Assembly (NCBI RefSeq): GCF_026651855.1
Contig: NZ_CP093280.1
Coordinates: 5,186,001-5,250,000, forward strand
Direction: 5' to 3'
Source: Pseudomonas silvicola
GTDB taxonomy: Bacteria; Pseudomonadota; Gammaproteobacteria; Pseudomonadales; Pseudomonadaceae
Length of the DNA: 64,000 bases
The notes under the pieces were generated by a model that was given only the letters and a program-made list of their open reading frames with translations, did no database searches and was not told the origin of the DNA. Numbering within the stretch: the first letter of the stretch is position 1; the number at the start of each line of letters is the position of its first letter. Shown in pieces: positions 47,018-58,744 of the stretch. A program made the position numbers and the translations under genes.

Positions 47018-47599
47018 ATGTCCACCCTGCTCCCTCGTACCAAGGGCGAACAGACCCACGCCCGCCTGCGCCGCGTAGCCGCCGCCGAGTTCGCCCAGCG
47101 CGGTTTCCACAGCACCAAGGTCAGTGACATCGTCAAGGCCAGCGGCCTGAGCCAGCCGACCTTCTACAGCTACTTTGAGAGCAAGGAGGCCGCCTACGAA
47201 GAACTGGTGGGCGAATTTCGCCAGCGCCTGGAAGCGCTGATCAGCACCCTGCTGATCAAGACGTCCCTGGAGACTGGGCAATTGGTAGACAGCGTGGCCG
47301 AAAGCTTTCTGAAGTTCTTCGACTTCCTGGCCCAGGACCCTGACCTGACCCAGATTGGCTTTTTTCAGCCACCGGGCTGCACCCTGACCAAAGCCGGCAT
47401 GGCCCGCTGGATCGGCAACAACATCGCCAAGGAACAGCAGATAGGGCTGTTTCGCAGCGACGTACCGGCGCAGATGATCGGCAAGGCATTTGTCGGCATG
47501 GTCGACCAGATGGGCCGCGACGTGGTGGATGCGCCGACGCGCCGGGCCAATGCCAGGTGGTGCGCAGTGTTGCTGTGTGAAGGGTTGCGGTTCAGGTAG
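47018..47599 (+). CDS. TetR-family repressor of the MFS gene
   Basis: 193 residues. HTH ~10-55: RLRRVAAAEFAQRGFHSTKV, DIVKASGLSQPTFYSYFESK. The C-terminal helical domain has DFLAQDPDLTQIGFFQPPGC. Divergent from the MFS exporter with three palindromes in the 117-bp gap. Likely represses both genes until a pump substrate binds. Confidence 0.92.
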   Translation: MSTLLPRTKGEQTHARLRRVAAAEFAQRGFHSTKVSDIVKASGLSQPTFYSYFESKEAAYEELVGEFRQRLEALISTLLIKTSLETGQLVDSVAESFLKFFDFLAQDPDLTQIGFFQPPGCTLTKAGMARWIGNNIAKEQQIGLFRSDVPAQMIGKAFVGMVDQMGRDVVDAPTRRANARWCAVLLCEGLRFR

Positions 47600-47731
47600 G
47601 TCAGCGATGCCCCCTGGTGGGTCGGGATCCGCAGAAACAGAAAAGCTGTATATCCATACACATTTTTCTTGCCCCCTGCCCGTTCACCCGCCATCCTATA
47701 CCTACCCATCACCACCCCAACGACCCTGCCC

Positions 47732-49675
47732 ATGCGCCTCTACCTCTGCGAAAAACCCTCCCAGGCCAAGGACATCGCCAAGGTGCTGGGCGCCAGCCGC
47801 CGCGGCGATGGCTGTTGGGTGGGCACCGACGTGACGGTGACCTGGTGCATCGGCCACCTGCTGGAAACCGCGCCGCCCGACGCTTACGACGAACGCTACA
47901 AGCGCTGGGTGCTGACGGACCTGCCCATCATCCCGGAAAAGTGGAAGATGCTGGTCAAGCCCAAGACCGCCAGCCAGTTCAAGGTGGTCAAGCGCCTGCT
48001 GGGTGAGGCCCGGGAACTGGTGATCGCCACCGACGCCGACCGCGAGGGCGAGATGATCGCCCGCGAACTGCTTGAACACTGCCGCTACCGCGGCCCGGTG
48101 CAGCGCCTGTGGCTGTCGGCGCTGGATGACGCCTCAATCCGCAAGGCGCTGGCAGCCCTCAAACCCGGCACGGAAACCTTTAGCCTCTACCACTCGGCCC
48201 TGGGCCGCTCGCGGGCCGATTGGCTGATCGGCATGAACATGAGCCGGCTGTTCACCCTGCTGGGCCGCCAGTCCGGCTATCAGGGCGTGCTGCCTGTGGG
48301 CCGAGTACAGACCCCGACCCTGCGCCTGGTGGTGGACCGCGACCGCAGCATCGCCGCCTTCGTGCCGGCCCCGTTCTGGGCCATCGACGTGCAACTCGAC
48401 CCACGCGGCACGCCCTTCACCGCGCAATGGTGCCCACCCGAGGATGCCTGCGACGGCCAGGGTCGCTGCCTGCGGCAGCCACTGGCGCAGGCGGCGGCCG
48501 AGGCCTTGCGCGGCGCCGCCAGCGCCCGGCTGGTGAAATTGCGCACCGAGCGCATGCGCGAGGCGGCGCCCTTGCCTTTTGACCTGGGTACCCTGCAGGA
48601 AGTGTGCTCGAAGAAACTGGGGCTCGGCGCCCAGGAAACCCTGGACATCGCCCAGGCCCTCTACGAGCAATACAAGGTCATCACCTACCCGCGCAGTGAC
48701 TGCGGCTACCTGCCCAACAGCCAGCACGGTGAGGCGCCGGCCATCATCGCCGCCCTGGGCCGCGCCGACCCGAGCCTGGCCGAGTTGATGAAGCACATCG
48801 ACACCAGCCGCCGCTCCCGCGCCTGGAACGATGCCAAGGTCAGCGCCCACCACGGCATCATTCCCACGGCCGCCGGCACCGACCTGGGCCGCCTGGCAGG
48901 CAAGCAACGGGCCGTGTATACCCTGATCCGCGCCCGCTACCTGGCGCAGTTCCTGCCCAACCATGAATTCGACCGCACCCAGGCCGATTTCGACTGCGCT
49001 GGCCAGCGCCTGCGCGCCGTGGGCAAACGCATCGTCGAGCCCGGCTGGCGCCGCGCCCTGCCCGAGGCCCTGACCCCGGCACGCGGCCGCGAGGCGCCGC
49101 CGCCCCAGGCACTGCCTGCCCTGCGCGAAGGCGAGGATTATGACGTGGGCGACGTCACCCTCAAGGACCTGTGGACCCAGCCGCCCAAGCCCTTCACCGA
49201 AGGCGACCTGATCAAGGCCATGAAAAACGTCGCCAAGCTGGTGGAGGACCCGCGCCTGAAACAGAAACTCAAGGACACCACCGGCATCGGCACAGAGGCG
49301 ACCCGCGCGGGCATCATCCAGGGCCTGATCGACCGCGGTTACCTGGCCAAGAACGGCAAGGCACTCAATGCCACGCCGGCGGCGTTCAGCCTCATCGACG
49401 CGGTGCCCCGGGCCATCGCCGACCCGGGTACCACGGCCATCTGGGAGCAGGCCCTGGACATGGTGCAAAGCGGCGAAATGAGCCTGGAGGAGTTCGTCGC
49501 CAAGCAGTCAGCCTGGATGAGCCGCCAGGTAGAACGCTGCGCGGGCCTGAGCCTGACCATCAGCGGCCCGGCCAGCCCGCCAGGCCGCGGCGCGCCGTGG
49601 AAGAAAAAACGCAAGTCGGCACCGCGCAAGGGCGCCGCCCCCCGCGCTCGCAAACCCAAGGTTGCGGCAACCTGA
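47732..49675 (+). CDS. topB: DNA topoisomerase III
   Basis: 647 residues from ATG 47732. TOPRIM domain ~1-140 (MRLYLCEKPSQAKDIAKVLG, VIATDADREGEMIARELLEH). The active-site Tyr is in YKVITYPRSDCGYLPNSQH (~328). The gate segments GVLPVGRVQTPTLRLVVDRD and DTTGIGTEATRAGIIQGLID are conserved. A basic Lys/Arg-rich C-terminal tail (KKKRKSAPRKGAAPRARKPK) replaces zinc fingers, as usual in TopB. Decatenates DNA with RecQ-type helicases. Confidence 0.96.
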   Translation: MRLYLCEKPSQAKDIAKVLGASRRGDGCWVGTDVTVTWCIGHLLETAPPDAYDERYKRWVLTDLPIIPEKWKMLVKPKTASQFKVVKRLLGEARELVIATDADREGEMIARELLEHCRYRGPVQRLWLSALDDASIRKALAALKPGTETFSLYHSALGRSRADWLIGMNMSRLFTLLGRQSGYQGVLPVGRVQTPTLRLVVDRDRSIAAFVPAPFWAIDVQLDPRGTPFTAQWCPPEDACDGQGRCLRQPLAQAAAEALRGAASARLVKLRTERMREAAPLPFDLGTLQEVCSKKLGLGAQETLDIAQALYEQYKVITYPRSDCGYLPNSQHGEAPAIIAALGRADPSLAELMKHIDTSRRSRAWNDAKVSAHHGIIPTAAGTDLGRLAGKQRAVYTLIRARYLAQFLPNHEFDRTQADFDCAGQRLRAVGKRIVEPGWRRALPEALTPARGREAPPPQALPALREGEDYDVGDVTLKDLWTQPPKPFTEGDLIKAMKNVAKLVEDPRLKQKLKDTTGIGTEATRAGIIQGLIDRGYLAKNGKALNATPAAFSLIDAVPRAIADPGTTAIWEQALDMVQSGEMSLEEFVAKQSAWMSRQVERCAGLSLTISGPASPPGRGAPWKKKRKSAPRKGAAPRARKPKVAAT

Positions 49676-49730
49676 AAGGTGCAAACCTGATATCGTCTGG
49701 CCCCACCGTTGAATGGAAAGGATCCCCCCG

Positions 49731-50213
49731 ATGCTTGCTTTCGTTGCCCTGTCGGTCGTTTTCGGCGCTGGCGCCACCGCGCTGCTGGACCTGTGGAACC
49801 TGCTGCTGAACAAGGTCTTTGGCCTGCCCATTCCTCCCTGGCACCTGATCGGGCGCTGGTTCGCCGGCTTGCCTCGGGGCCAGTTCGTCCACCAGCAGGG
49901 CATTGGCAAATCCACCCCCGTGCCGCGCGAACTGGCCATTGGCTGGGTGATGCACTATGTCACCGGCATGGTCTTCGCCGCCGCGTTGCTGCTCATCTGG
50001 GGCCTGGGCTGGGCGGCGGCGCCCACCTTCGCACCAGCGCTGATCGTCGGCCTGGTCACCGTGGGCGCCGGTTGGTTCATCCTGCAGCCGGGCATGGGCG
50101 TTGGCGTCGCCTGCTCGGGCGCCCCCAACCCGGCACGGGCAAGGTTGCTCAATGTGGTGGGCCATGTGGTGTTCGCCGCAGGCCTCTACCTCACCGCCCG
50201 CCTGCTGGCGTGA
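49731..50213 (+). CDS. DUF2938-family membrane protein
   Basis: 160 residues from ATG 49731, with AAGGA at 49717-49721; a nearer ATG at 49713 lacks a ribosome site. Four helices. The motif LDLWNLLLNKVFGLPIPPWH and GRWFAGLPRGQFVHQQGIGK, then WVMHYVTGMVFAAALLLIW and GMGVGVACSGAPNPARARLL mark DUF2938. Function unknown. Confidence 0.9.
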   Translation: MLAFVALSVVFGAGATALLDLWNLLLNKVFGLPIPPWHLIGRWFAGLPRGQFVHQQGIGKSTPVPRELAIGWVMHYVTGMVFAAALLLIWGLGWAAAPTFAPALIVGLVTVGAGWFILQPGMGVGVACSGAPNPARARLLNVVGHVVFAAGLYLTARLLA

Positions 50214-50234
50214 TGCCGGGGCCCACACCCCCGA

Positions 50235-50966
50235 CTATTGCACCGGCAGGAAATTGAGAAACAACAGACTCTGGGCGTAATTGAGACCAATCCGTCTATA
50301 CCGCTCATCGAGCATCTGGGTCACCAGGTCAAGGCGCGCGACAATCTTGCCGAACTCGGTCGCGAAACTCAGGTTACTGCCCTCTTCCGATATCGCATTG
50401 GAAAACAGCAGCGGCTCGCCCTGTGCGTCCTGGCGCTGGCTGAGCAGCCACGTGGCCTTCTCGATGTTGCGCGCGGCGTTGTTGATGAAGGTCGGGTTGA
50501 GGCTGTCGGTCATGTAGAAGGTGGTGCGGTTGCCGTGGGCAGTCACCAGCATGCTGCCAATGGCGTAGATGAAGGCCCCTACCCGGTCGCCGAGAAACTC
50601 CGGGCTCAGCGCATAACTCAATGCCGCCAGGTCCTTGCGCCCGCCCAACTGCGGCAAGGGTTTTTGCTGTTCAATGGCCTGGCGCACCTGGCGCTCCGCC
50701 GTGGCCGCATCCAGAAAACCCGACCGCTGCCACTGCGCCGGGTTGCGCAGGTACAGCTTGTTCATCAACAGGTACAGGCTCTGGAGGTTGTCGCGCATGG
50801 CCAAGGTGGTCATGCGGTCCACGCTGGTCTGGAAGAACTCGTCCGGCTTGCCATTGCCCAACTGCGTGGCAATGTCCTGGCCGGTCTGGCGGCTGCAGCC
50901 CTGGGCAGCGAGCAGCATGCTCGACACCAGGCAAAAGGTGAAAACAGAGGTCAGTACGCAACGCAT
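50235..50966 (-). CDS. Putative lipoprotein
   Basis: 243 residues. The signal peptide ends SSMLLAAQGC, an acceptable lipobox (lipid on the Cys at ~24). The mature part is helical and soluble, with DNLQSLYLLMNKLYLRNPAQ, GAFIYAIGSMLVTAHGNRTT and ATWLLSQRQDAQGEPLLFSN. I recognise the pattern of a conserved Pseudomonas lipoprotein but not a defined function. Convergent with the DUF2938 gene, 21 bp apart. Confidence 0.75.
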   Translation of the reverse strand: MRCVLTSVFTFCLVSSMLLAAQGCSRQTGQDIATQLGNGKPDEFFQTSVDRMTTLAMRDNLQSLYLLMNKLYLRNPAQWQRSGFLDAATAERQVRQAIEQQKPLPQLGGRKDLAALSYALSPEFLGDRVGAFIYAIGSMLVTAHGNRTTFYMTDSLNPTFINNAARNIEKATWLLSQRQDAQGEPLLFSNAISEEGSNLSFATEFGKIVARLDLVTQMLDERYRRIGLNYAQSLLFLNFLPVQ

Positions 50967-51123
50967 CGGCAAGTCGGGTCAGGGCGGAGGAAGAAAAGCG
51001 ACGGCGACCTATAGAGGGGCAAAACGGCAAAAAGTGCGATACACGGCAAAAACCCGACACGCCGTGGCCGACGCTCGGTAATTGGTCGGGATTCAACAAA
51101 AGGTCACATCCAACGCTTTGTGA

Positions 51124-51465
51124 ATGGGCCCACAGCCGGTACCCTCCCTGTTCATGCCACCCAGGAACCAGCCCTTGATCGCGTTACACTCGCTTCCGGC
51201 CATCGACCCCACCGTGACCTGCGACACCTGCGCGGCCAAATGCTGCCGCCTGGAGGTGATGCTGATCACCGACACCGGTGTGCCCGAGCGGTTCATCGCC
51301 ACCGATGACTGGGGCTCGCAGACCATGGCGCGGCTGGACGACGGCTGGTGCGCGGCGCTGGACCGGCGCACCATGAGCTGCAGCATCTACCGCCAGCGCC
51401 CGCTGATCTGCCGCGAGTTCGACATGGGCGGCAGTGACTGCCTGGAAGAACGTCAGGTGCCCTGA
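51124..51465 (+). CDS. YkgJ-type cysteine-cluster protein
   Basis: 113 residues. The motif TCDTCAAKCCRLEVM plus Cys at CAALD, SCSIY, LICREFD and GSDC form the CxxCxxxCC zinc/iron-cluster (YkgJ/CxxCxxCC) domain. The start is uncertain: ATG 51124 or ATG 51154. The family includes putative Fe-S or zinc proteins of unknown role. It converges on the PhyH-like gene with 11 bp between stops. Confidence 0.85.
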   Translation: MGPQPVPSLFMPPRNQPLIALHSLPAIDPTVTCDTCAAKCCRLEVMLITDTGVPERFIATDDWGSQTMARLDDGWCAALDRRTMSCSIYRQRPLICREFDMGGSDCLEERQVP

Positions 51466-51476
51466 CCGCCCACTGT

Positions 51477-52229
51477 TCACACCATGGCTCGGCGTCGCGG
51501 CCGCACATAGGCCAGGGACGAGCGAATGCGCCCGGCCAGCGAACTGGCGCCATGCAGGTTGTCGTAATGGAACACCGCCGTGGCGCGAATCCCATTGGGG
51601 TCGGCCGGCAGGTTGGTGTGCAGCGACCGATACCCCCAGAACAGGTACATGTTGCCCGGTTCCATGGCCACCTGCGTGAAGCGGCTGCTGCCCTGTTCCC
51701 AGGCCTTGATCAGGTGGCGCTGGCTCCAGCGGTTGTCCACCTTGAGCTTGTCGATCAGGTTCATGGCATAACTGCCACGCAGCGGACGCTTGCTGGGCAA
51801 CATCAGCAGATCGCCCTTTGCACCATCAGGCAGGCACACCGGCATGATGGTAGTGAGCACGAATGAGTCGTAGTGAAAAATCATCGATTCACGCCGGCCA
51901 GTATCGCCCACCAGGCAGCGCAACACCTGATGAATACCCTCCTCGCCATCGTTGGCGGCGCGCCCGGTGGCCTGGGCGACGATCCGTTTGCACAGGTCCA
52001 GCAGCACCGGGGAGCGCCCCCACTCATGCAGCAAGGTTCCTGCCACGGCCTGGTGACCGGTCAGGGCCACGTAACTGTTGCCGGCCGCCTCCACCGAACG
52101 CTTGACCAGCCCCTGGACTTCTTCCAGTTCCGCGGGGCTGGCCCAGCCGGGCAGAACCGCGTAACCCTGCTGATCGATCGATTGGGCCAGCGCCTTGATC
52201 TGTTCATCGCTGAACGTTGTGTATTGCAT
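51477..52229 (-). CDS. Phytanoyl-CoA dioxygenase-like Fe(II)/2-oxoglutarate enzyme
   Basis: 250 residues from ATG 52229 (GGGGAG upstream). The likely Fe ligands are H and D in SMIFHYDSFVL (~120-122) and H in YRSLHTNLPADPNGIRATAV (~205), with the following Arg for 2-oxoglutarate. This is the PhyH order HxD...H...R. Substrate unknown; bacterial PhyH enzymes hydroxylate amino acids, ectoine, or secondary metabolites. It stands alone. Confidence 0.75.
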   Translation of the reverse strand: MQYTTFSDEQIKALAQSIDQQGYAVLPGWASPAELEEVQGLVKRSVEAAGNSYVALTGHQAVAGTLLHEWGRSPVLLDLCKRIVAQATGRAANDGEEGIHQVLRCLVGDTGRRESMIFHYDSFVLTTIMPVCLPDGAKGDLLMLPSKRPLRGSYAMNLIDKLKVDNRWSQRHLIKAWEQGSSRFTQVAMEPGNMYLFWGYRSLHTNLPADPNGIRATAVFHYDNLHGASSLAGRIRSSLAYVRPRRRAMV

Positions 52230-52905
52230 GCTCGTCTCCCCAACTCTGTGATGATTCATGGTTGTTCGAAGCCGCCTGCCAGGCAGTCAGCCGCGTGCCG
52301 CCCGCAGGGGCAGCGCTGTTACGGAATCTTCAGGCAGGCGTGATGCAAGACAATGCGTCGATGGTGTCGGTCCACCCACGGCTGATGCAGTGTCGGTCCA
52401 TCCTTGAGCTCAACCTCTACGGCAGGCGAGGTGCACGGCAGCTAAGTGAAACCAGTCCCGTTGCTCGGTTCGTGACTGCTCTGCTGGCATGGCACGGGCC
52501 GGCTCTTCCCTGACCTGGCGGTACAAACGCCCAGGTAGCGCTGAAGCACCACGCGGCCAACCAGCCGGCCAGGGAGCTCGACTGCCCTGCCGGAAAACCG
52601 CTGCTTCATCCCTGCGCGTCCCTGCACGCCCAACATCGGCAAGATGCGGAGCAGGCTTGAGATTAGCAGTGACTCTCAAATGCACCTAACGCGCATGACG
52701 AAAAGTTCATACCTTTCGTCGAGTTATCGGCGCCGTTCACGGAACTTACAGATCGCGCCATAAAAATGGCAGCACTCACCGTCCCTCCTCGACCGGCGGG
52801 CAGCACAGGGTAGCTGGGCATCAATTGTGGAAAACTTGTTACTTTTTTACGGAACTGGCCTTTTGCCGTCATGTCTGACCCCCGACATCAGGGAGTTTTC
52901 CGGCC
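52230..52905. other. 676-bp stretch with no convincing gene
   Basis: Several short open frames occur on both strands, but none has a ribosome site, codon bias or domain I recognise. A 10-bp direct repeat TGTCGGTCCA lies at 52365-52374 and 52391-52400. The distal part (52690-52900) becomes AT-richer and probably holds the promoter of 52906-53130. It may include a decayed gene. Confidence 0.5.
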
Positions 52906-53130
52906 ATGCTTATGCTGCACCGTTTCGAAATCCGCTACTGCCTTCACGGTCACCCCCATCACTTCCTGCAACGCGATACCTTGATGACCGACGCCGACGC
53001 CTGGTACTACGCCGCCCTGCACGCAGGCACAGGCCTGGGCCTGGAGGCCGTCGACGACAATAAGGAACAATGGCGGCAACACGCCATGGCGGCGGGTTTG
53101 AGTGAGGTACAGTGGGTGAAACTGGCGTGA
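52906..53130 (+). CDS. Small protein, possibly DUF6555-like
   Basis: 74 residues: MLMLHRFEIRYCLHGHPHHF, LMTDADAWYYAALHAGTGLG, then QWRQHAMAAGLSEVQWVKLA. Pattern and size resemble the small Pseudomonas DUF6555 proteins; the match is from memory and only moderate. A GGGAG lies about 12 bp upstream. Soluble, no signal peptide. Function unknown. Confidence 0.6.
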   Translation: MLMLHRFEIRYCLHGHPHHFLQRDTLMTDADAWYYAALHAGTGLGLEAVDDNKEQWRQHAMAAGLSEVQWVKLA

Positions 53131-53207
53131 CCCGAAGGTCATTTTCAAGCCTGCCAGTCGCCCTTTTGCCGTTTGCCCCGATGAATACGGGTCCCTTCCA
53201 GGAAATA

Positions 53208-53269
53208 TGTAGTGCTCTAAAAAAATCACTACAAAAAGTATTGACGACCTTTCGCGCGCCTTGCATAGT
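53208..53269 (+). promoter_or_regulatory. Strong orphan promoter with upstream inverted repeat
   Basis: TTGACG (53241-53246)-N17-CATAGT (53264-53269) is a good sigma-70 promoter. Immediately upstream TGTAGTG-N12-CACTACA (53208-53233) is a perfect 7-bp inverted repeat. No intact gene follows for ~375 bp, until 53646. The transcript could be a small RNA or the leader of a decayed gene. Confidence 0.65.
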
Positions 53270-53430
53270 GAAGCTGTCTCCCCGATCGGGAGCCAAGGTA
53301 AAGGGTGTCAAAGGCCAGGCGACAAGCCGTCGTCCGGTTGCGTGATGGGTACTGCCCACAAGGCAGATTGATGAAAAGCTGACCAGCATGCCGCCCGCAT
53401 CGGGCAAAAGGCTGGCGAGACGATCTCAAG

Positions 53431-53625
53431 ATGCTTGTGGCTGACAGCCGTACCGTCGTCCGTGACATCCCGGGTTCCGCACGCCTTCCTCGCTGCTGTA
53501 GTCACTTTCCATCAACGCTACCCATATCCCGACCTGACCTCTGTACCCGGTGTCTACACCGTGCAGCGCAGCGCAGTGGCCGATTGGGGGCCATGTTTGA
53601 ACTCATCACCTACAAAATGAAATAA
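53431..53625 (+). pseudogene. Possible decayed small gene downstream of the orphan promoter
   Basis: One frame reads MLVADSRTVVRDIPGSARL, then coding character seems to shift to the +1 frame (VTFHQRYPYPDLTSVPGVYT and VQRSAVADW), then back to the first frame (AMFELITYKMK, stop at 53625). Two compensating shifts would restore a ~65-residue protein. This is judged only from residue composition; no homologue was available to compare. Confidence 0.35.
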
Positions 53626-53645
53626 CAGTCGAAGGGGGCTTACAT

Positions 53646-53975
53646 ATGAACTTGAACAATCAACCTACCATTGAAGAACTGGCTCAATTGTTCGCATCGC
53701 ACAAGGACACGCTGGACAACCACATCCTGTGGGTCTGCGAATCGGGCGAAGTTCATATCGACGGGATGGCACGACACGCAGGCGAGGCCGAATTCGAACA
53801 GAGCAAGCCGACCATGCGGGCCCGCCTGCGCACCTACCGTCGGGGCCAGGGCTACATTGGCCGCAAGGCCGCGGCTGACCGGGAATTCCTTGGCCGGGTG
53901 CTGCACACCCTCGAGGACCAATGGCCCGAGGCTCGTCGAGCGCCACAGGTCAAGGTAATCGACCAGTACTGCTGA
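53646..53975 (+). CDS. Small soluble protein, unknown
   Basis: 109 residues with GAAGGGGG upstream of the ATG at 53646. MNLNNQPTIEELAQLFASHK, then HILWVCESGEVHIDGMARHA, RARLRTYRRGQGYIGRKAAA. Soluble, mixed charge. Resembles short hypothetical proteins common in Pseudomonas; no domain recognised. Upstream is the orphan promoter; it could be the true target if the decayed segment is simply a leader. Confidence 0.65.
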   Translation: MNLNNQPTIEELAQLFASHKDTLDNHILWVCESGEVHIDGMARHAGEAEFEQSKPTMRARLRTYRRGQGYIGRKAAADREFLGRVLHTLEDQWPEARRAPQVKVIDQYC

Positions 53976-53987
53976 CGGCCCGGCCTC

Positions 53988-54011
53988 GTAGCAGTGGCGG
54001 CCCGGCCGCTG

Positions 54012-54015
<4 letters not shown>
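53988..54015. terminator. Hairpin between convergent genes
   Basis: GTAGCAGTGGC (53988-53998) pairs with GCCGCTGCTAC (54005-54015), an 11-bp stem with one G-U-type mismatch. It overlaps the stop of the histidine kinase. There is no clear U-run on either side, so it may be a weak bidirectional terminator or an RNA 3' protection structure. Confidence 0.5.
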
Positions 54016-56297
<2,282 letters not shown>

Positions 56298-57914
56298 CCT
56301 TCACCTCGATGGCCGCGCCCCGCGTGTTCTCGACACTGACGTCGCTAACGCGCACATCCCGAAATTGCCCTGGCACAGCGGAGGGCCGGTAGTCGATCTT
56401 GGCGTTGGGGTCGTTGTAGTCCAGGGTCAGGATGAACGCCTGCTTGCCGATGTCGCGCAGCGCCGAATCGCGGAAGGTCACGTCACGCCCGCCGCCCCCC
56501 ATGAAGGTGGTGCTTTTCATGCGCAGCCCCGCATCCGTGCCGTCGGCGACGTTGTCTTCGGCCAGGATGCCTTCGATCCAGGCCCCGGTATGGCTGCCGA
56601 CCACCACCATGCCATGGCCATTGGCGAAGTAGTTGTTGAATATCCATGCCCCTTGCTGAGGGGGCTGGTGTACCGCATCGGCGCCGGTGCCGGCGGCGAA
56701 GTTGACACAGTCGTCGCCGGTGTCGAAGACGTTGTTGAACACCATCGCGCCGGTGCTGTTGGCGAATTCAATGCCGTCACCGTTGTTCGCGTCGTAGGTA
56801 CGTTGGGTGGTGTTGGCCAGCACCACGTTTTCAGTCTCCAGGTTCATGATGCCGTGGTACGCCGGGTTCACTGCCGTGAAGCCACCGTAGAAGACGTTCT
56901 TCACGTTACGCAACGTGATCAGCGAAGAGCGCATCTGGCCATACGCGTCCTTGACGTTCATGCCCCCCGCCACCGCCTGCTCGACCTGAGCCTTGGCCAG
57001 GATGCCATCCCGGGCGTAATGGGCATTGTCGCTGGCCACGTAGGCCCCCTCCTTCCCCTGCTTCCAGCCATTGCCGTCAAGGGTGCCCTTGCCGACGATG
57101 CGGATGTTCTCGAACGCCTGGTGCCGGCCCGGGTCGCGGGGCAGCGCATTGATCAGCGAGGCAGGCCGCAGCGTGCTGGAATAAGGGTACTGGCGGTAGC
57201 CGGCCACCGGATAATCCTCGGCACGTTCGGAGCCCCGCAGCGTCGCGCCCTCGGCGATTTCCAGGGTCATGTCGCTCTTGAGGTACAACGCGCCGCTCTT
57301 GTACACGCCTTTGGGCAGCAATACCTTGCAGCCCGGCGTGCAGGCATCGATCGCTTGCTGGATGGCCAGTGTGTCCAGGTGCGTGCCGTCACCCTTGGCG
57401 CCGTAGCGGGTCACGTCGAACAGCGCCGGCACCCGGGTCGTGCGCTGCACCACCGCCGGGCTATCCGCCGACTCCTGGCCGTTGGCCCCCACCGCGCGCA
57501 CGGTGAAACGGTATTCGGTATCGGACTTGAGCCCCAGGGCGGTATAACTGTGCAGGGCGATACGGTGGTGGAAATGCGCCGCGTCCCGGGCATAGAAACG
57601 GTCGATTTTCGGCTTGGCCGGTGACACCTGGTCGTTGTTGGCATTGCTGCTGCCCAGCAACACACCGTTGGCGTACACCCGGTAATCCGTGATGTCGGCA
57701 TGGCCCGCGGGCTTTTCCCACACCAGGATCACGCTGTGGTCATCGAAGGCCAGGGTCGGTACTCGTGGTGCGGGCGGCGCCGGCAAGGCCCACGCCGGCA
57801 GGCTGCACGCCAGCGCCAGGGCCGCCAGCAGCGGCCGCGCGGTGAAAGGCCGGGGCATGGCCCTGGCAACGCGTTCATGAGGCATAGGGTTTTCCTTGTC
57901 TGTCACTGCTCGGC

Positions 57915-58733
57915 TCAACCGGCAAGCGGATGCTGGCTGTCGTCGCTGAAGTCACGGCTGGCCTGCACCAGCATCCGGGTATAAGCGTGGGTGGCCAGGT
58001 TCTGGCTGAGCGCCTGGCTGTCCAGCTGTTCGACGATGCGGCCTTGCTGCATCACTGCCACCCGGTCACACAGGTGCGTGACCACCCCCAGGTCATGCGT
58101 GACCATCAGGTAGGTGAGTTTCTCACGACGGCGAAGGTCTGCCAGCAGGTTGAGGATTTCCGCCTGCACCGAAACGTCCAGGGCCGAGGTTGGCTCGTCG
58201 GCGATGATGACTTCCGGCCGGGTGATGACCATCATCGCGATCATGATGCGCTGGCCCATCCCCCCGGACACTTCATGGGGGTACAGGTTGTACACCCGTT
58301 GCGGGTCGCGGATATGCACCTTGGCGAGCATCTCCAGCACCCGTTCGCGCGCTTCCCGCCGGCTGGCCTTGTGGTGCGCCAGAAAGGCTTCGGCGATCTG
58401 CTCGCCGACCTTCACCACCGGGTTGAGCGAGTACTTGGGGTCTTGCATGACCATCGAGATACGCTGGCCGCGAACCTTGCGCATGACGTTCTCGCTGGCG
58501 GTCAGCAGGTCGATACCGTCGAAGCGCATGGCCTTGGCACAGAGGCGTGCGCTGGGCGGGTGCAGCTTGAGCAGGCTGCGCCCCACCGTTGATTTTCCCG
58601 AGCCGGACTCGCCGACGATCGCCAGCTTTTCGCGCCCCAGGGTAAAGGACACATCGCGCACGGCATGGGTGTGTCTGTGGCCGTTGACAAAGTGCACGTT
58701 GAGCCCTTCGACCTTCAGTTTTATGTCAGACAT
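57915..58733 (-). CDS. Peptide/opine-type ABC transporter ATPase
   Basis: 272 residues from ATG 58733. Walker A VGESGSGKSTVGRSLL (~45), signature SGGMGQRIMIAMMVI, Walker B VIIADEPTSALDVSVQAEIL, H-loop YLMVTHDLGVVTHL. Belongs to the OppD/NikD group but lacks the usual C-terminal OligoHPY extension. Only one ATPase is found in this operon, whereas the family normally has a D/F pair; it may act as a homodimer, or the partner lies outside the window. Confidence 0.9.
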   Translation of the reverse strand: MSDIKLKVEGLNVHFVNGHRHTHAVRDVSFTLGREKLAIVGESGSGKSTVGRSLLKLHPPSARLCAKAMRFDGIDLLTASENVMRKVRGQRISMVMQDPKYSLNPVVKVGEQIAEAFLAHHKASRREARERVLEMLAKVHIRDPQRVYNLYPHEVSGGMGQRIMIAMMVITRPEVIIADEPTSALDVSVQAEILNLLADLRRREKLTYLMVTHDLGVVTHLCDRVAVMQQGRIVEQLDSQALSQNLATHAYTRMLVQASRDFSDDSQHPLAG

Positions 58734-58744
58734 GGAGCCTCCGG

